Shown: positions 15,953 through 24,671, numbered from the stretch's first letter. The stretch: DNA of 32,077 nt from Paenibacillus phytorum (GCF_013141715.1 NZ_WHOA01000006.1:1-32077), one strand, 5' to 3'. Program-made: numbers and translations. Notes: a model not told the origin generated them from the letters alone.

Positions 15953-17431
15953 ATGAAGCGTAAGTGGACAACCCTGGTCGTATCCAGCATCTTGGCTGTC
16001 TCAACAGTAATGGGCGGAGGCATATCTGCAATGGCTGCATCGAAGAGCAGCACAGGTGGAACTACTGTTCCAGCCAAAACATATGTAATTGCATTCTCGA
16101 ACCAGCTTCCGATTGGTTATGCAGCAATGATTCAAGCGGCAGGCGGGGAAGTTGTTCGGGCTATTCCTGAGATTGGAGGATTGGAGGTACGTTCGACCAG
16201 CACCGAATTTATGACCAAGCTGCAGGCATTCAAAGATATTGCTGCTGCCAACGTTCAGATGGTACATAAGCTAAGCGATGGTACCGTAGATCCCTCCGCA
16301 GCTGACGGTCAACCAGTTACAGATATTCCCCAGCCGGAAGCAACGAGCAGCTACTGGGATTATCAGTGGGACATTAAGAAAGTGACGAATGACGGAGCTT
16401 CGTTTGCGATTGAAACCGGCGGCACAGGCGGCACACATAAGGCCGTTGTTGGCGTTATCGATAGCGGTATTGATGCCAATCATCCCGACTTAAAAGCTAA
16501 TTTCCTCGGAGGCATGAACTTTGTACCCGCAGGAACAGATACAAGTGAAACCGGTGATCCTAACGATCTACTGGACCGCGAAGGACACGGAACGCATGTG
16601 GCTGGATCGATTGCCGGGAACGGCAAAGTAAGAGGGGTCGGCCCAAATCTTGGCATTCGCTCCTACCGCGTATTCCCCGGCGGACAAGGTGCGCCTACGG
16701 CCTGGATTGTAGCTGCTATCATTCAGGCAGCGAACGATAAGGTTGACGTCATTAACATGTCGATCGGCGGATTTGACTCCCAAAAGTATTATGTAGATGG
16801 AACCAAATATTCGGATGTTGCTGACATTTTGCTTTGGAAACGTGCCATTCAATATGCTGTGAACCATAATGTAACGGTGGTAACGGCAGCTGGTAATGAA
16901 GGCCTCAACCTACGCGATAACAAAGCGATGACCGATTATCTAAACGCTACCTACGGTTCCCCTGGCGTCGTATTTAAAGGGAAAACAACAGAAACACCTG
17001 GCCAAATCAATGGTGTCATCAATGTTTCATCCTCGAACAAGTGGTCGACGAATAGTATCGCATTTTACTCCAATTATGGGTTAAATCAAATCGATGTAGC
17101 AGCACCAGGCGGCGACAATGGGCCCGTATATGCTGCAACTCTGGATTTGAACCAACGGGATTTCCACTATCGCGCGCTAAGCACATGGCCTACTTATTTG
17201 CCTTCGTACTTCACTTCTAACCTGCATAGCTACGCGCTGCTTCACGGTACATCCATGGCAGCTCCGAAAGTGGCTGGTATTGCAGGCGTCATTAAAGCGG
17301 CTCATCCGGAGCTGAAGCCTGCCCAAGTAGCTGCGTTAATTGAAAAAACAGCAAACGATTACGGCCAAACCGGCAATGATGCTTTATACGGCGCAGGTGA
17401 AGCGAATGTTTTCAATGCGCTAGTCAAATAA
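15953..17431 (+). CDS. Secreted subtilisin-like serine protease (family S8)
   Basis: Extracellular protease of 492 residues. A signal peptide (about 1-29, ending SAMAAS) is followed by an I9-type propeptide (about 40-107) and the catalytic domain. The triad is D170 in VGVIDSGIDANHPDL, H212 in GHGTHVAGSIAG and S434 in LHGTSMAAPKVAGIAG; the oxyanion asparagine lies in TAAGNEG. GAAGGAGGGC precedes ATG. It should mature outside the cell by cleaving its propeptide. A perfect 20-bp hairpin ends the unit. Confidence 0.95.
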   Translation: MKRKWTTLVVSSILAVSTVMGGGISAMAASKSSTGGTTVPAKTYVIAFSNQLPIGYAAMIQAAGGEVVRAIPEIGGLEVRSTSTEFMTKLQAFKDIAAANVQMVHKLSDGTVDPSAADGQPVTDIPQPEATSSYWDYQWDIKKVTNDGASFAIETGGTGGTHKAVVGVIDSGIDANHPDLKANFLGGMNFVPAGTDTSETGDPNDLLDREGHGTHVAGSIAGNGKVRGVGPNLGIRSYRVFPGGQGAPTAWIVAAIIQAANDKVDVINMSIGGFDSQKYYVDGTKYSDVADILLWKRAIQYAVNHNVTVVTAAGNEGLNLRDNKAMTDYLNATYGSPGVVFKGKTTETPGQINGVINVSSSNKWSTNSIAFYSNYGLNQIDVAAPGGDNGPVYAATLDLNQRDFHYRALSTWPTYLPSYFTSNLHSYALLHGTSMAAPKVAGIAGVIKAAHPELKPAQVAALIEKTANDYGQTGNDALYGAGEANVFNALVK

Positions 17432-17437
17432 GTTCAT

Positions 17438-17483
17438 GATCAAACAAGCCCAGTGCCAAAAACGGCACTGGGCTTGTTTGATC
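17438..17483. terminator. Perfect 20-bp stem hairpin between convergent genes
   Basis: The arms 17438-17457 and 17464-17483 are exact reverse complements around AAAAAC; the stem core is CCCAGTGCC/GGCACTGGG. The flanks have no long T-run, but the arms end in TTGTTTGATC. Placed between the protease (+) and ecsB (-), it likely stops both. Confidence 0.75.
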
Positions 17484-17514
17484 TCATTCATACCTTAAAG
17501 TATAATTCGCCTAC

Positions 17515-18753
17515 TCAATACCAACTTGTAAATACAGAAGAAGTCCCATAAGCTAACGGGATTGCTGCACCGACCATCAGTACAGGTCCCCACCAGGTGA
17601 AGAAAGAGATCCCCATACATAGGCTGATTAAGATCAGCGCTGGCATCACAAGGATAGGAATTGCAGATTGGAGAGCTTGATGTTTAGCTGTGTCCTGTAT
17701 AGGAAAAAGAGTCAGAAACGGAGCTGTTAATTCATCTTTACAGAATGATTTTCTCCAAAATACCAAAAGGCATGCAGCAATGATCCAGATCGTAATTTTA
17801 AGGGCACCCGGCAAAATGAACATAGCTCCACCGATCACAGCGACGAACTGTATCGTTTGCTTCCACTGTGTACCATTTCTAAAAAAGGACTTCGTTAATA
17901 AATCAGCGATTCCGTTGCTCGCACCTTTCCCCTTGAACAAGCGCTGCGATCTCCCGAATAATAGGGGATACTTCCGTGTCGGTTTCCTTTTCCGCTCGAT
18001 AACACGAATTAACATCAGAGAGACAATACGCATCCGTGCATCTCTTTCTCTGACGATATCAGCGAAGAAAGCCCCTTTCTCTTGCAGCCGTATTCTGCTT
18101 AAGAAAACAACCAACACTAGTAAAAGAAGAATAGCCGTCCAACTATAGTAAGAGTTATGACTAACCTCCGTAACTAACACTTGATACAAGAAGAATAGAC
18201 CTCCAAAAACCACAATCCGCAACAACCATAGCACAATGCCATATAAACGAAGTGCAAGCAATTGGCGAAGCAAGCCTAAGTTAAGTTTCAGCAAATAGGT
18301 AAGCAGCCATAAAGAAATAACTTGTAACACGCTATAGGAATACGTTTGAACTAATAAAGGAAGAAATACGAGCATCAATATTAACGTCGTGATTCCCTGC
18401 AATACAAGAGAGTATCTATATCCTAGCAGCATGAGATGTCGAAACCACTTCTGGTTCTGACGGAGGAAAAGTTGGTCCCCTTCCTCAACAAAGTATCGAA
18501 TAGTTCCAAGCCAAGAGAATACATAGAAGACCATGGTAACTATAAACATCGATATCCAACTAAACCAAGATGGCTGAGTCGCCCACCAGGAGTAATATTG
18601 ATAGCCAGCCACAATCATCAGTGGAATGACAAAATAAATCGCAATGACCCAATCCACAGCCATTCGCAAAGCCCGATACTGGAAATGCCAATCCGAACGT
18701 ACTCTTCGTGTGAAAACCTGAAAGCTGCTCTTCAACCCAATGTCCCCCTTCAT
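17515..18753 (-). CDS. ecsB: EcsB-type ABC transporter membrane protein
   Basis: Permease of 412 residues with about 8-10 hydrophobic segments, close to the roughly 400 residues usual for EcsB. The N-terminal RVRSDWHFQYRALRMAVDW and the GDQLFLRQNQKWF loop (about 95) are family features. Its ATG overlaps the ecsA stop (ATGA), so the two are translationally coupled. Family knowledge: EcsAB of Bacillus influences protein secretion, peptide pheromone export or processing and competence; the actual substrate is not settled. Confidence 0.9.
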   Translation of the reverse strand: MKGDIGLKSSFQVFTRRVRSDWHFQYRALRMAVDWVIAIYFVIPLMIVAGYQYYSWWATQPSWFSWISMFIVTMVFYVFSWLGTIRYFVEEGDQLFLRQNQKWFRHLMLLGYRYSLVLQGITTLILMLVFLPLLVQTYSYSVLQVISLWLLTYLLKLNLGLLRQLLALRLYGIVLWLLRIVVFGGLFFLYQVLVTEVSHNSYYSWTAILLLLVLVVFLSRIRLQEKGAFFADIVRERDARMRIVSLMLIRVIERKRKPTRKYPLLFGRSQRLFKGKGASNGIADLLTKSFFRNGTQWKQTIQFVAVIGGAMFILPGALKITIWIIAACLLVFWRKSFCKDELTAPFLTLFPIQDTAKHQALQSAIPILVMPALILISLCMGISFFTWWGPVLMVGAAIPLAYGTSSVFTSWY

Positions 18754-19463
18754 AGTAACGAATGGAAGCAGTCGAACAATGGCGCATCAGGCATGCCGCA
18801 TTGCTGCCTAATATCCTGCAGTGTTCCATTTGCTACCAATCTGCCACCTGAAAGAAGTACAAACGAACTGCAAATTCGTTCAGCTGTATCTAACACATGA
18901 GTACTCATCAAAATACCTGCACCGCGTTTGCGTTCCTCATCCAACATCCCTAAGAAATCTTTAATCGCTTTTGGGTCCAATCCAATGAAAGGCTCGTCTA
19001 CAATATACACATCTGGTTTATTCAAAAAGCCGAGGATTAGCATAATTTTCTGCTGCATCCCTTTGGAAAATTTCCCGGGCAGTTGATGCTTTTCATCCAA
19101 CAGTCGGAACCGATGCAAGAGATCATCAGCACGCTCTAGGAAAACCGTTCGATCCAGATCGTAGACAGAAGCTGCAAATTCCATATGCTCCCACAACGTC
19201 AACTCATCATACAGAATCGGATGCTCCGGAATGTAACCATAGCTTTTTCGTTCACCCATAAAGGAGATTTTACCCTTAAAATCCTTCAATAAACCAAGGA
19301 TGCTCTTAATTGTCGTGCTCTTCCCAGCTCCATTTGGGCCTAATAGACCCACCAGTTCACCTTGTCGAACATCAAAGTGAACATTTTTAACAATATCTGG
19401 AACCTCATCATAACCAGCCTGATCGATATGTACTTCTAATACAGCTAATCGTTCTTCTGACAT
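18750..19463 (-). CDS. ecsA: EcsA-type ABC transporter ATPase
   Basis: Cytoplasmic ATPase of 237 residues driving the EcsB membrane partner. Walker A is GPNGAGKST at about 42-50, the signature motif is FSKGMQQK, Walker B is VYIVDEPFIGLDP, and the switch histidine lies in MSTHVLD. The length is near that of Bacillus EcsA. ecsB follows with an ATGA overlap. It is divergent from an exporter gene with a 164-bp gap holding the dyad CCAATAT-CAT-ATATTGG (19516-19532), whose role is unknown. Confidence 0.92.
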   Translation of the reverse strand: MSEERLAVLEVHIDQAGYDEVPDIVKNVHFDVRQGELVGLLGPNGAGKSTTIKSILGLLKDFKGKISFMGERKSYGYIPEHPILYDELTLWEHMEFAASVYDLDRTVFLERADDLLHRFRLLDEKHQLPGKFSKGMQQKIMLILGFLNKPDVYIVDEPFIGLDPKAIKDFLGMLDEERKRGAGILMSTHVLDTAERICSSFVLLSGGRLVANGTLQDIRQQCGMPDAPLFDCFHSLL

Positions 19464-19627
19464 TCTCGGTCACGATCCCTTCTACCCCCATCATATATCA
19501 CGGATCTACACATTTCCAATATCATATATTGGATTGATTTACGGAATATGAATGTCGGGGCTATACACCAAATCCAAACCTGATGTTAAAATAAAGGAAA
19601 TGGTTCTTTAGTCCTGGGAGGTTATTC

Positions 19628-21769
19628 ATGTTTTCCTTTGTCCGTCTGCTCTGTTCCTCTTTCCTTCAGTACAAACTGCAGACTGCGCTTCTGCTTGCCG
19701 CTCTCCTTGTAGAGCTGACCTTCGAAACGTTCATGCCTCTCAGTTACAAATTCATTATTGATTTGGCCATCGTTCCGCAGCAGTATAACCTGCTTCTACT
19801 TATTCTTTCATTGATGGTTTCAGGCGCTCTAGCATCCGTCGTGGTGGGTATGTACCGCGATCGCATGTTCGCAGGTCTCGGCTCCCGCATCGTGACGAAT
19901 TACTATAAGCAGCTCTTTGAGAAGCTGCAGAGCCTTTCTACCGACTTCTTCCATCGAATGGGCGGTGGCGACATCGTTTCTAGGTTCAATAATGATCTCA
20001 TTTCCATTGATACGTTTATTAAGCTGATCCCCTACGCGCTTTTATCTATACTAGGGCTTATTTTGAACGTAGCGGTGCTATTCGTCCTGCAATGGCAGCT
20101 TGCGCTGCTTGCGGTGATTGGATTACCGCTTTGTCTAATTGGCCCGAAATTATTCGGTCAGAAGGCTTATGATGCCAGTTATCAGTTAAAAGAAGAGCAG
20201 GCCAGCATCGCTACAGCCGTACAGGAAAATGTGAGTGCTCAACCGGTCATTAAAGCGTTCGGACTTCAGCCGTTAATGATTGGACGCTTTGCTGACCGTA
20301 TGTTGCAATACGGGAAGTTATCCACCCGATCCAGCTTTTTAAATTTCCTGATCGACCGTACGACCAATTTGGGCACGATGATTTTGAACTTGATGACGAT
20401 TTGCGTGGGATCGATGCTAGCTTACTACGGCATCCTCTCTATCGGTTCGCTGCTCGCCTTCAGCGCGATTCTACTGAGCCTGAGCTACTTGGTTGCGGCT
20501 ATAACCTGGCTTGCACCTCAATTTATTGAAGCGACATCCGGTATGCAGCGGGTCCGTGAGCTGCTCGATGAGCAGCCGAGCGTTCCCAGCAACGAACAAG
20601 CCGATCATCTGCCGCATTTTGAACGCGACATTGAATTTCGCAACGTCACGTTCGCTTATAGCCCGGAGCAGCGCAGTTTGAACAGTATCAGCCTTACGAT
20701 TCCCAAAGGCACCTTTGCTGCATTTGTTGGAGCCAGCGGCTCCGGTAAAAGCACGATTATTAACTTGCTGATGCGCTTCTATGATCCGCAAATGGGCTCT
20801 GTGCGCTACGATGGAACCGACATCCGTCAAATTGCGCTGCAATCGCTCCGTTCTCAAATCGGGATCGTGTTTCAGGAAAGTTTCCTCTTCCGATCCTCCA
20901 TTCGTGAAAATATTCGTCTTGGTAAGCCCGAAGCTAGTGACGAGGAAGTGATGGAGGCAGCACGCTTAGCCGAAATCCACGATTTCATCATGAGCCTTCC
21001 AGATGGGTACGATACGGATGTCGGCGAGCGGGGTGGACGTCTATCCGGCGGTCAGCGGCAGCGCGTCGCTATCGCCCGTGCTATCATTCGTAACCCAGCC
21101 ATTCTTATCCTGGATGAAGCGACCTCGGCACTTGACCCGTCCACAGAGGCAGCGATCAACAAGACGTTACAACAAATAACGGCCACTAGAACGGTCATAT
21201 CCGTGACCCACCGTCTAGCGTCAGCCGAGCATGCCGATTGTATCTATGTGCTGAATCAAGGCGAAGTTGCCGAGCAAGGCAGTCACCACGAATTACTCAA
21301 TCCGCCGGAAGGACGGTATAAGCAATCGTGGACGAAGCAGACTGGTTTTGACATTAGCGAGGACGGCTATCACGTGGAGGTTAGTTCGGGGCGGCTGAAG
21401 CTGTTTCCGATTTTTTCAGAAATGGATGAATCGTTATTACGAGATATATCCCACTTTTTCGTTACGGAATCCTATGCCAAAGAGCGGACGATCATCCACG
21501 AGGGGGATCTGGGGGATAAGTTTTACATTATTGTAAGGGGTAAGGTCGAAGTGTTGAAAAAGAACAGCACCGGAACCAATGATCGGCTTGCCGTGCTGTC
21601 CGACGGCGATTTCTTTGGGGAAGTGGCGTTACTTCGCAACATTCCCCGAACTGCTACAATTTACACACTTTCACCAGTCGTCTTTATCACGCTGCAGCGT
21701 GAATTTTTCCAAGACTTAATGAAGCGTGCTCCTCATTTGACAACATTCTTGGAATCACGGTCAAAATGA
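19628..21769 (+). CDS. ABC exporter fused to a C-terminal cyclic-nucleotide-binding-like domain
   Basis: Half-transporter of 713 residues. A six-helix transmembrane domain (about 1-310) precedes the ATPase domain with Walker A GASGSGKST (about 368-376), Q-loop IVFQESFLF, signature LSGGQRQRVAIARA (about 472), Walker B ILILDEATSALD and switch histidine SVTHRLAS. About 124 extra residues at the end (from LFPIFSEMDESLLRDI) form a CNB/CAP-family domain with GDLGDKFYIIVRGKVEV and the phosphate-binding cassette FFGEVALLRNIPRTATI, including its conserved E and R. It probably works as a homodimer. GGGAGG precedes ATG. The substrate and the ligand of the extra domain are unknown. Confidence 0.9.
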   Translation: MFSFVRLLCSSFLQYKLQTALLLAALLVELTFETFMPLSYKFIIDLAIVPQQYNLLLLILSLMVSGALASVVVGMYRDRMFAGLGSRIVTNYYKQLFEKLQSLSTDFFHRMGGGDIVSRFNNDLISIDTFIKLIPYALLSILGLILNVAVLFVLQWQLALLAVIGLPLCLIGPKLFGQKAYDASYQLKEEQASIATAVQENVSAQPVIKAFGLQPLMIGRFADRMLQYGKLSTRSSFLNFLIDRTTNLGTMILNLMTICVGSMLAYYGILSIGSLLAFSAILLSLSYLVAAITWLAPQFIEATSGMQRVRELLDEQPSVPSNEQADHLPHFERDIEFRNVTFAYSPEQRSLNSISLTIPKGTFAAFVGASGSGKSTIINLLMRFYDPQMGSVRYDGTDIRQIALQSLRSQIGIVFQESFLFRSSIRENIRLGKPEASDEEVMEAARLAEIHDFIMSLPDGYDTDVGERGGRLSGGQRQRVAIARAIIRNPAILILDEATSALDPSTEAAINKTLQQITATRTVISVTHRLASAEHADCIYVLNQGEVAEQGSHHELLNPPEGRYKQSWTKQTGFDISEDGYHVEVSSGRLKLFPIFSEMDESLLRDISHFFVTESYAKERTIIHEGDLGDKFYIIVRGKVEVLKKNSTGTNDRLAVLSDGDFFGEVALLRNIPRTATIYTLSPVVFITLQREFFQDLMKRAPHLTTFLESRSK

Positions 21770-21897
21770 ATGGCTCGAATGGAATCCACCAATCGCTGCT
21801 CTTTAGCAGCGATTTCTACTTTATCTTGAAATTCCGGCCGAATGAGATGCGCCAGTGGCTGTACGACCTCATAATAGTGCTGGAAAGCGTCTAACGC
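21733..21897 (-). pseudogene. Continuation of the SET-domain gene beyond an in-frame amber codon
   Basis: After the TAG at 21898-21900 the same frame stays open for 54 codons to a TGA at 21733-21735. The translated tail starts ALDAFQHYYEVVQPLAHLIR and goes on with charged, protein-like sequence (PEFQDKVEIAAKEQ, DSIRAIHFD). SET-domain proteins of this type usually continue past the SET core with a W-D-x-x-L/F-x(n)-QPL-type helical tail, which fits WDA before the stop and VVQPLAHLI after it. It overlaps the 3' end of the exporter gene by 37 bp. I read this as the detached tail of a formerly longer protein. Confidence 0.6.
21791..21814 (+). terminator. Perfect hairpin downstream of the ABC exporter gene
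   Basis: AATCGCTGCT-CTTT-AGCAGCGATT forms a 10-bp stem 21 bp past the exporter stop. The following T-rich run (TCTACTTTATC) is weak. The same bases lie inside the reading frame that continues beyond the amber codon of the SET gene on the other strand. Confidence 0.45.
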
Positions 21898-22341
21898 CTA
21901 AGCGTCCCATACATCAGCGTATTGCTGCAAATCGCCGGGCATCACTCGCGTTCGGTCGGTCCCTTCCTCCGGGAAGCATTCAAAGGGTTCATCCACATTC
22001 AGCGAGCCGTAATCGTCGGTTAACTGCTCCCCAGGATGAATGTCACGAACCGCAATTTCAATCTCGTATGCCGTCCCAATACAGTTGGCATGGAAGCTGC
22101 GGTTCACATAGCGACCATTATCCCAACAAAGAATGTACTTCCCATCCTGATTGCGGTAGGAGTACTTTAGAACTAGCTTCTTCCTATCTTCCTCGAGCGC
22201 CTGAACCGCTTCCGGCTCCAGAATTTGATCCAAATCATCGAGCGCCCAAGTAATCGTCCCTTTGGGAATGAGCCTGGTAGCGAAAACCCCGAAACCGATC
22301 TTGTCATCAATGTATCGCAGTTCCGTATGCGGATGCATCAT
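21898..22341 (-). CDS. SET-domain protein, probably truncated by an amber codon
   Basis: Protein of 147 residues with a SET-like fold: IGFGVFATRLIPKGTITWA at the start, NRSFHANC (the knot asparagine region) and IAVRDIHPGEQLTDDYGSLN near residue 120. Bacterial members are putative protein-lysine methyltransferases, targets unknown. The reading frame ends at TAG, but the same frame goes on for 54 plausible codons, so the protein seems shortened. A promoter TTGACG-18 bp-TATAAA is readable upstream, though the start codon lacks a clear ribosome binding site. If the shortened form folds it may still have the SET core. Confidence 0.75.
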   Translation of the reverse strand: MMHPHTELRYIDDKIGFGVFATRLIPKGTITWALDDLDQILEPEAVQALEEDRKKLVLKYSYRNQDGKYILCWDNGRYVNRSFHANCIGTAYEIEIAVRDIHPGEQLTDDYGSLNVDEPFECFPEEGTDRTRVMPGDLQQYADVWDA

Positions 22342-22381
22342 GTTTGTACACTACTTGTCGAAAATGGGCGGTATTTGTCTT

Positions 22382-22412
22382 TTTATATTATATTATCGAT
22401 TAACTCGTCAAT
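22382..22412 (-). promoter_or_regulatory. Promoter of the SET-domain gene
   Basis: On the minus strand TTGACG and TATAAA are 18 bp apart, roughly 40-70 bp before the ATG. The region around the -10 is very AT-rich, so other registers are possible. Confidence 0.5.
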
Positions 22413-22448
22413 TCCTTCTTTTCCCAAGGAATTCATGATTCAAAACTC

Positions 22449-23432
22449 TCAAGAAGGTTCCGGTTCCCGATATGCATCGACAAGGAATGCTGCGTGATCT
22501 TTGATGCTCTGGCGCAACGATTGTGGCTGTAACACGCGTGCGTACCGCCCCCAACTTAGTACCCATTGCAGAATATCTTGTTCATTTCGACAATGCAGCG
22601 TCGCAAGGACGTCGTCCTCTCGTTCTTCCAAATTTGTTAAATAGAAAGAGGGATTTTCTCGAACCCAAGGAAGTGCCTCTTTCGCGAACGATACGGTCAC
22701 TTCTACTAGAAAGTTTTGTTCTGGCTCATACTCGCTCATCCGAAATTCGGAGGGACGCTCAAAGGTGCTTGTCAACAGAGTAACAGACTCCATACGTTCC
22801 AAACGAAATTGACGAAGTTCATTGCGCATGGTGCAATGACCCACGAAGTACCAGATTCCTCTCAGATGAACGAGTCCGTAAGGATGAGCGTTTCGTGCAC
22901 ACGAGGGTTCCTCGGATGCGTAAGGGGAAGATCGGCGGCTTCTATATGTAAAAGAGAGCTCACGTTGTTCCAAAACGGCTCTGCGTACAAGCCCTAATAT
23001 TTCTTGATCGGATTCCGTGATGTTCGGGGCATGAAAAGCTTCGTCCAAGTTCAGAAGATGAATACTGTCACGAAGCTGTTGAACCTGTATCCGTTGCTTT
23101 TCAGGCATAATTGCCTCTATTTTCTCTTGTGCTGCATGCGCAACTTCAGCATATGTGCTGTCAAAAGTATTGGCTACATAGTCGCTCCCGAGTAACAGCA
23201 TAGACGCCTCCAGAGCTGTAAATTGAATCGGTGGTAGAAAGAACCCTTCCATGAGCTCATACCCAATACCTGGTGTAGAGCGGAGTGGTATGCCTGATAT
23301 CGAGAGGGCCTCCATATCACGGTACACCGTACGGACGCTCATTTCGAAGCGGCTTGCCAAATCTTCGGCACGCACTACCCCTTTTCTCTGTAGTTCCAGA
23401 AGAATTGCAAGCATACGATCAGAACGTTTCAT
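22449..23432 (-). CDS. WYL-domain transcriptional regulator (YafY type)
   Basis: Regulator of 327 residues. An N-terminal winged helix of the HTH_11 type (MLAILLELQRKGVVRAEDLA, then FEMSVRTVYRDMEALS) precedes a WYL ligand domain (HPYGLVHLRGIWYFVGHC and LRQFRLERM, about 185-215) and a WCX-like C-terminal part. WYL regulators sense small ligands or nucleic acid and can activate or repress. It is divergent from an SRPBCC-EVE pair and a long dyad (23448-23479) lies in the gap, 16 bp from its start. Confidence 0.92.
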   Translation of the reverse strand: MKRSDRMLAILLELQRKGVVRAEDLASRFEMSVRTVYRDMEALSISGIPLRSTPGIGYELMEGFFLPPIQFTALEASMLLLGSDYVANTFDSTYAEVAHAAQEKIEAIMPEKQRIQVQQLRDSIHLLNLDEAFHAPNITESDQEILGLVRRAVLEQRELSFTYRSRRSSPYASEEPSCARNAHPYGLVHLRGIWYFVGHCTMRNELRQFRLERMESVTLLTSTFERPSEFRMSEYEPEQNFLVEVTVSFAKEALPWVRENPSFYLTNLEEREDDVLATLHCRNEQDILQWVLSWGRYARVLQPQSLRQSIKDHAAFLVDAYREPEPS

Positions 23433-23447
23433 GAAAAAAGCCTCCGT

Positions 23448-23479
23448 CTTGCTCCTGACAATACGTTGTCAAGAGCAGG
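23448..23479. promoter_or_regulatory. 32-bp dyad between the WYL gene and the SRPBCC gene
   Basis: Two 14-bp arms (CTTGCTCCTGACAA and TTGTCAAGAGCAGG) with a TACG spacer match at 12 of 14 positions. The core is TGACAA-TACG-TTGTCA, and a TATAAT follows at 23484-23489. This is the best operator candidate of the regulator. A smaller dyad GTAGGA-GAA-TCCTAC is at 23509-23523. Confidence 0.55.
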
Positions 23480-23617
23480 TTGTTATAATGAACATATTCT
23501 CACTTCAAGTAGGAGAATCCTACATCAGAAAAGGAGAAATATCTCAAGACTATCAAAATTGGTACCGTTGGCTCGAGAATTTACAGCTGAATAACCATAA
23601 AAAGAGGAGCAATTAAA

Positions 23618-24058
23618 ATGTGGAAATTTGAACACAGCGTTACAACCGAGGCGAAGGCGGAAACCATTTGGGGTCTTTACAGCAACATCGACACATGGAA
23701 AGAATGGGATGGATTTGTTCACGTTGAACTATTTGGTGATTTTAAAGAAGGAACAAAAGGAACATTACAACCGAAAGGGCGGGATGCGCTGGCTTACATG
23801 ATCGTGGAAGTAAAGCCTTTGCGGTCTTTTTCAGACATAACGCATATGCCTGCAGCTGGTATCAGTATTAGTATTAGTTTCTCACATGACATCGATTCGA
23901 AAGAAAACGGTACGAGGGTAACTCATACGATGACCATTACCGGTCCAAATGCTGAAACTTTAGGGCCACAAATCGGAGGAGAAATTTCACAACGTATCCC
24001 TCATACGGCCCAATCACTTGTCCAGTTGGCCAGAAAAATTGAACTCGAGGCTGTGTGA
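23618..24058 (+). CDS. SRPBCC-family lipid/ligand-binding protein
   Basis: Small cytoplasmic protein of 146 residues with the START/SRPBCC fold pattern: EHSVTTEAKAETIWGLYSNI followed by DTWKEWDGFV at the start, a GTKGTLQPKG turn and a long C-terminal helix (IPHTAQSLVQLARKIELE). Such proteins bind hydrophobic ligands or act as polyketide-cyclase-like proteins; no specific ligand is visible. AAGAGGAGC precedes ATG. Its end overlaps the next gene by a few bases or lies just before it, so the two are co-translated. A divergent WYL regulator probably controls it. Confidence 0.85.
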   Translation: MWKFEHSVTTEAKAETIWGLYSNIDTWKEWDGFVHVELFGDFKEGTKGTLQPKGRDALAYMIVEVKPLRSFSDITHMPAAGISISISFSHDIDSKENGTRVTHTMTITGPNAETLGPQIGGEISQRIPHTAQSLVQLARKIELEAV

Positions 24059-24063
24059 TTGAT

Positions 24064-24495
24064 ATGGAAAATAATAATCTTCGTTATTGGATCGGAGTCG
24101 TTTCTAAATCGCACGTCATAAGAGGAGTAGAAGGCGGCTTCGCACAATTGTGTCACGGAAAAGCCGCTCCCTTAAAGCGAATGAGACAGGGAGATTGGCT
24201 AATCTATTACTCCCCAAAAACGGATTTAAACGGCGGTGAACCTTTACAAGCATTTACAGCAATTGGACAAGTGAGAGATGACGAAGTGTACGAGTATCCT
24301 ATGAGTGAATCCTTCATTCCATTTCGACGCAACATAGATTATTATGATTGTTCTGAGGCTCCCGTCCATTCCCTCTTGGACAGAATGAGTTTCACCAAGG
24401 GAAACCGAAATTGGGGATATCGCTTTCGCATGGGACACTTTGAAATTGATCTAACGGATTTCACAGTTATTTCAGAAGCTATGAGAAAGCAATGA
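24064..24495 (+). CDS. EVE-domain protein (UPF0310 type)
   Basis: Protein of 143 residues composed of an EVE/PUA-like domain: RYWIGVVSKSHVIRGVEGGF, then HGKAAPLKRMRQGDWLIYYS and FTAIGQVRDDEVYEY. EVE domains are known to recognise modified DNA bases and occur in modification-dependent restriction and related systems; free-standing family members have no clear role. The start is ambiguous: ATG at 24064, or a GTG at 24055 that overlaps the SRPBCC stop as GTGA. The ribosome binding site (GAGG) is only moderate for either. It is co-transcribed with the SRPBCC gene and ends at a terminator. Confidence 0.85.
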   Translation: MENNNLRYWIGVVSKSHVIRGVEGGFAQLCHGKAAPLKRMRQGDWLIYYSPKTDLNGGEPLQAFTAIGQVRDDEVYEYPMSESFIPFRRNIDYYDCSEAPVHSLLDRMSFTKGNRNWGYRFRMGHFEIDLTDFTVISEAMRKQ

Positions 24496-24524
24496 GTTTT
24501 CTACAATTGAATTCACAAATGAAT

Positions 24525-24567
24525 AAAGTGGGATCCCTTATTACAATATTGGATTCCACTTTTTGTG
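24525..24567 (+). terminator. Terminator of the SRPBCC-EVE operon
   Basis: AAAGTGGGATCC (24525-24536) pairs with GGATTCCACTTT (24551-24562, one G/U pair) and is followed by TTTTTGTGTTTTG. Confidence 0.85.
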
Positions 24568-24595
24568 TTTTGAGTTTGTCCCTCATTCTTGCAAA

Positions 24596-24622
24596 CAGAA
24601 AAGACCCCTCACGGAGCCTCTC
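24596..24622 (-). terminator. Terminator of the gcvPB-like gene
   Basis: On the minus strand GGCTCC-GTGA-GGGGTC forms a stem including two G/U pairs (24618-24603), followed by TTTTCTGTTT. It lies about 50 bp past the gene's stop. Confidence 0.55.
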
Positions 24623-24671
24623 TGTTCAATAATAATTATTTAGGATAGCAAGATGAAAACGATAGAGCGAT

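Noticed and set aside
23488..23616. 42-codon ORF in front of the SRPBCC gene
   Set aside because: Its ATG is part of the TATAAT promoter-like box, it lacks a good ribosome binding site and it would lie at or before the transcript start.
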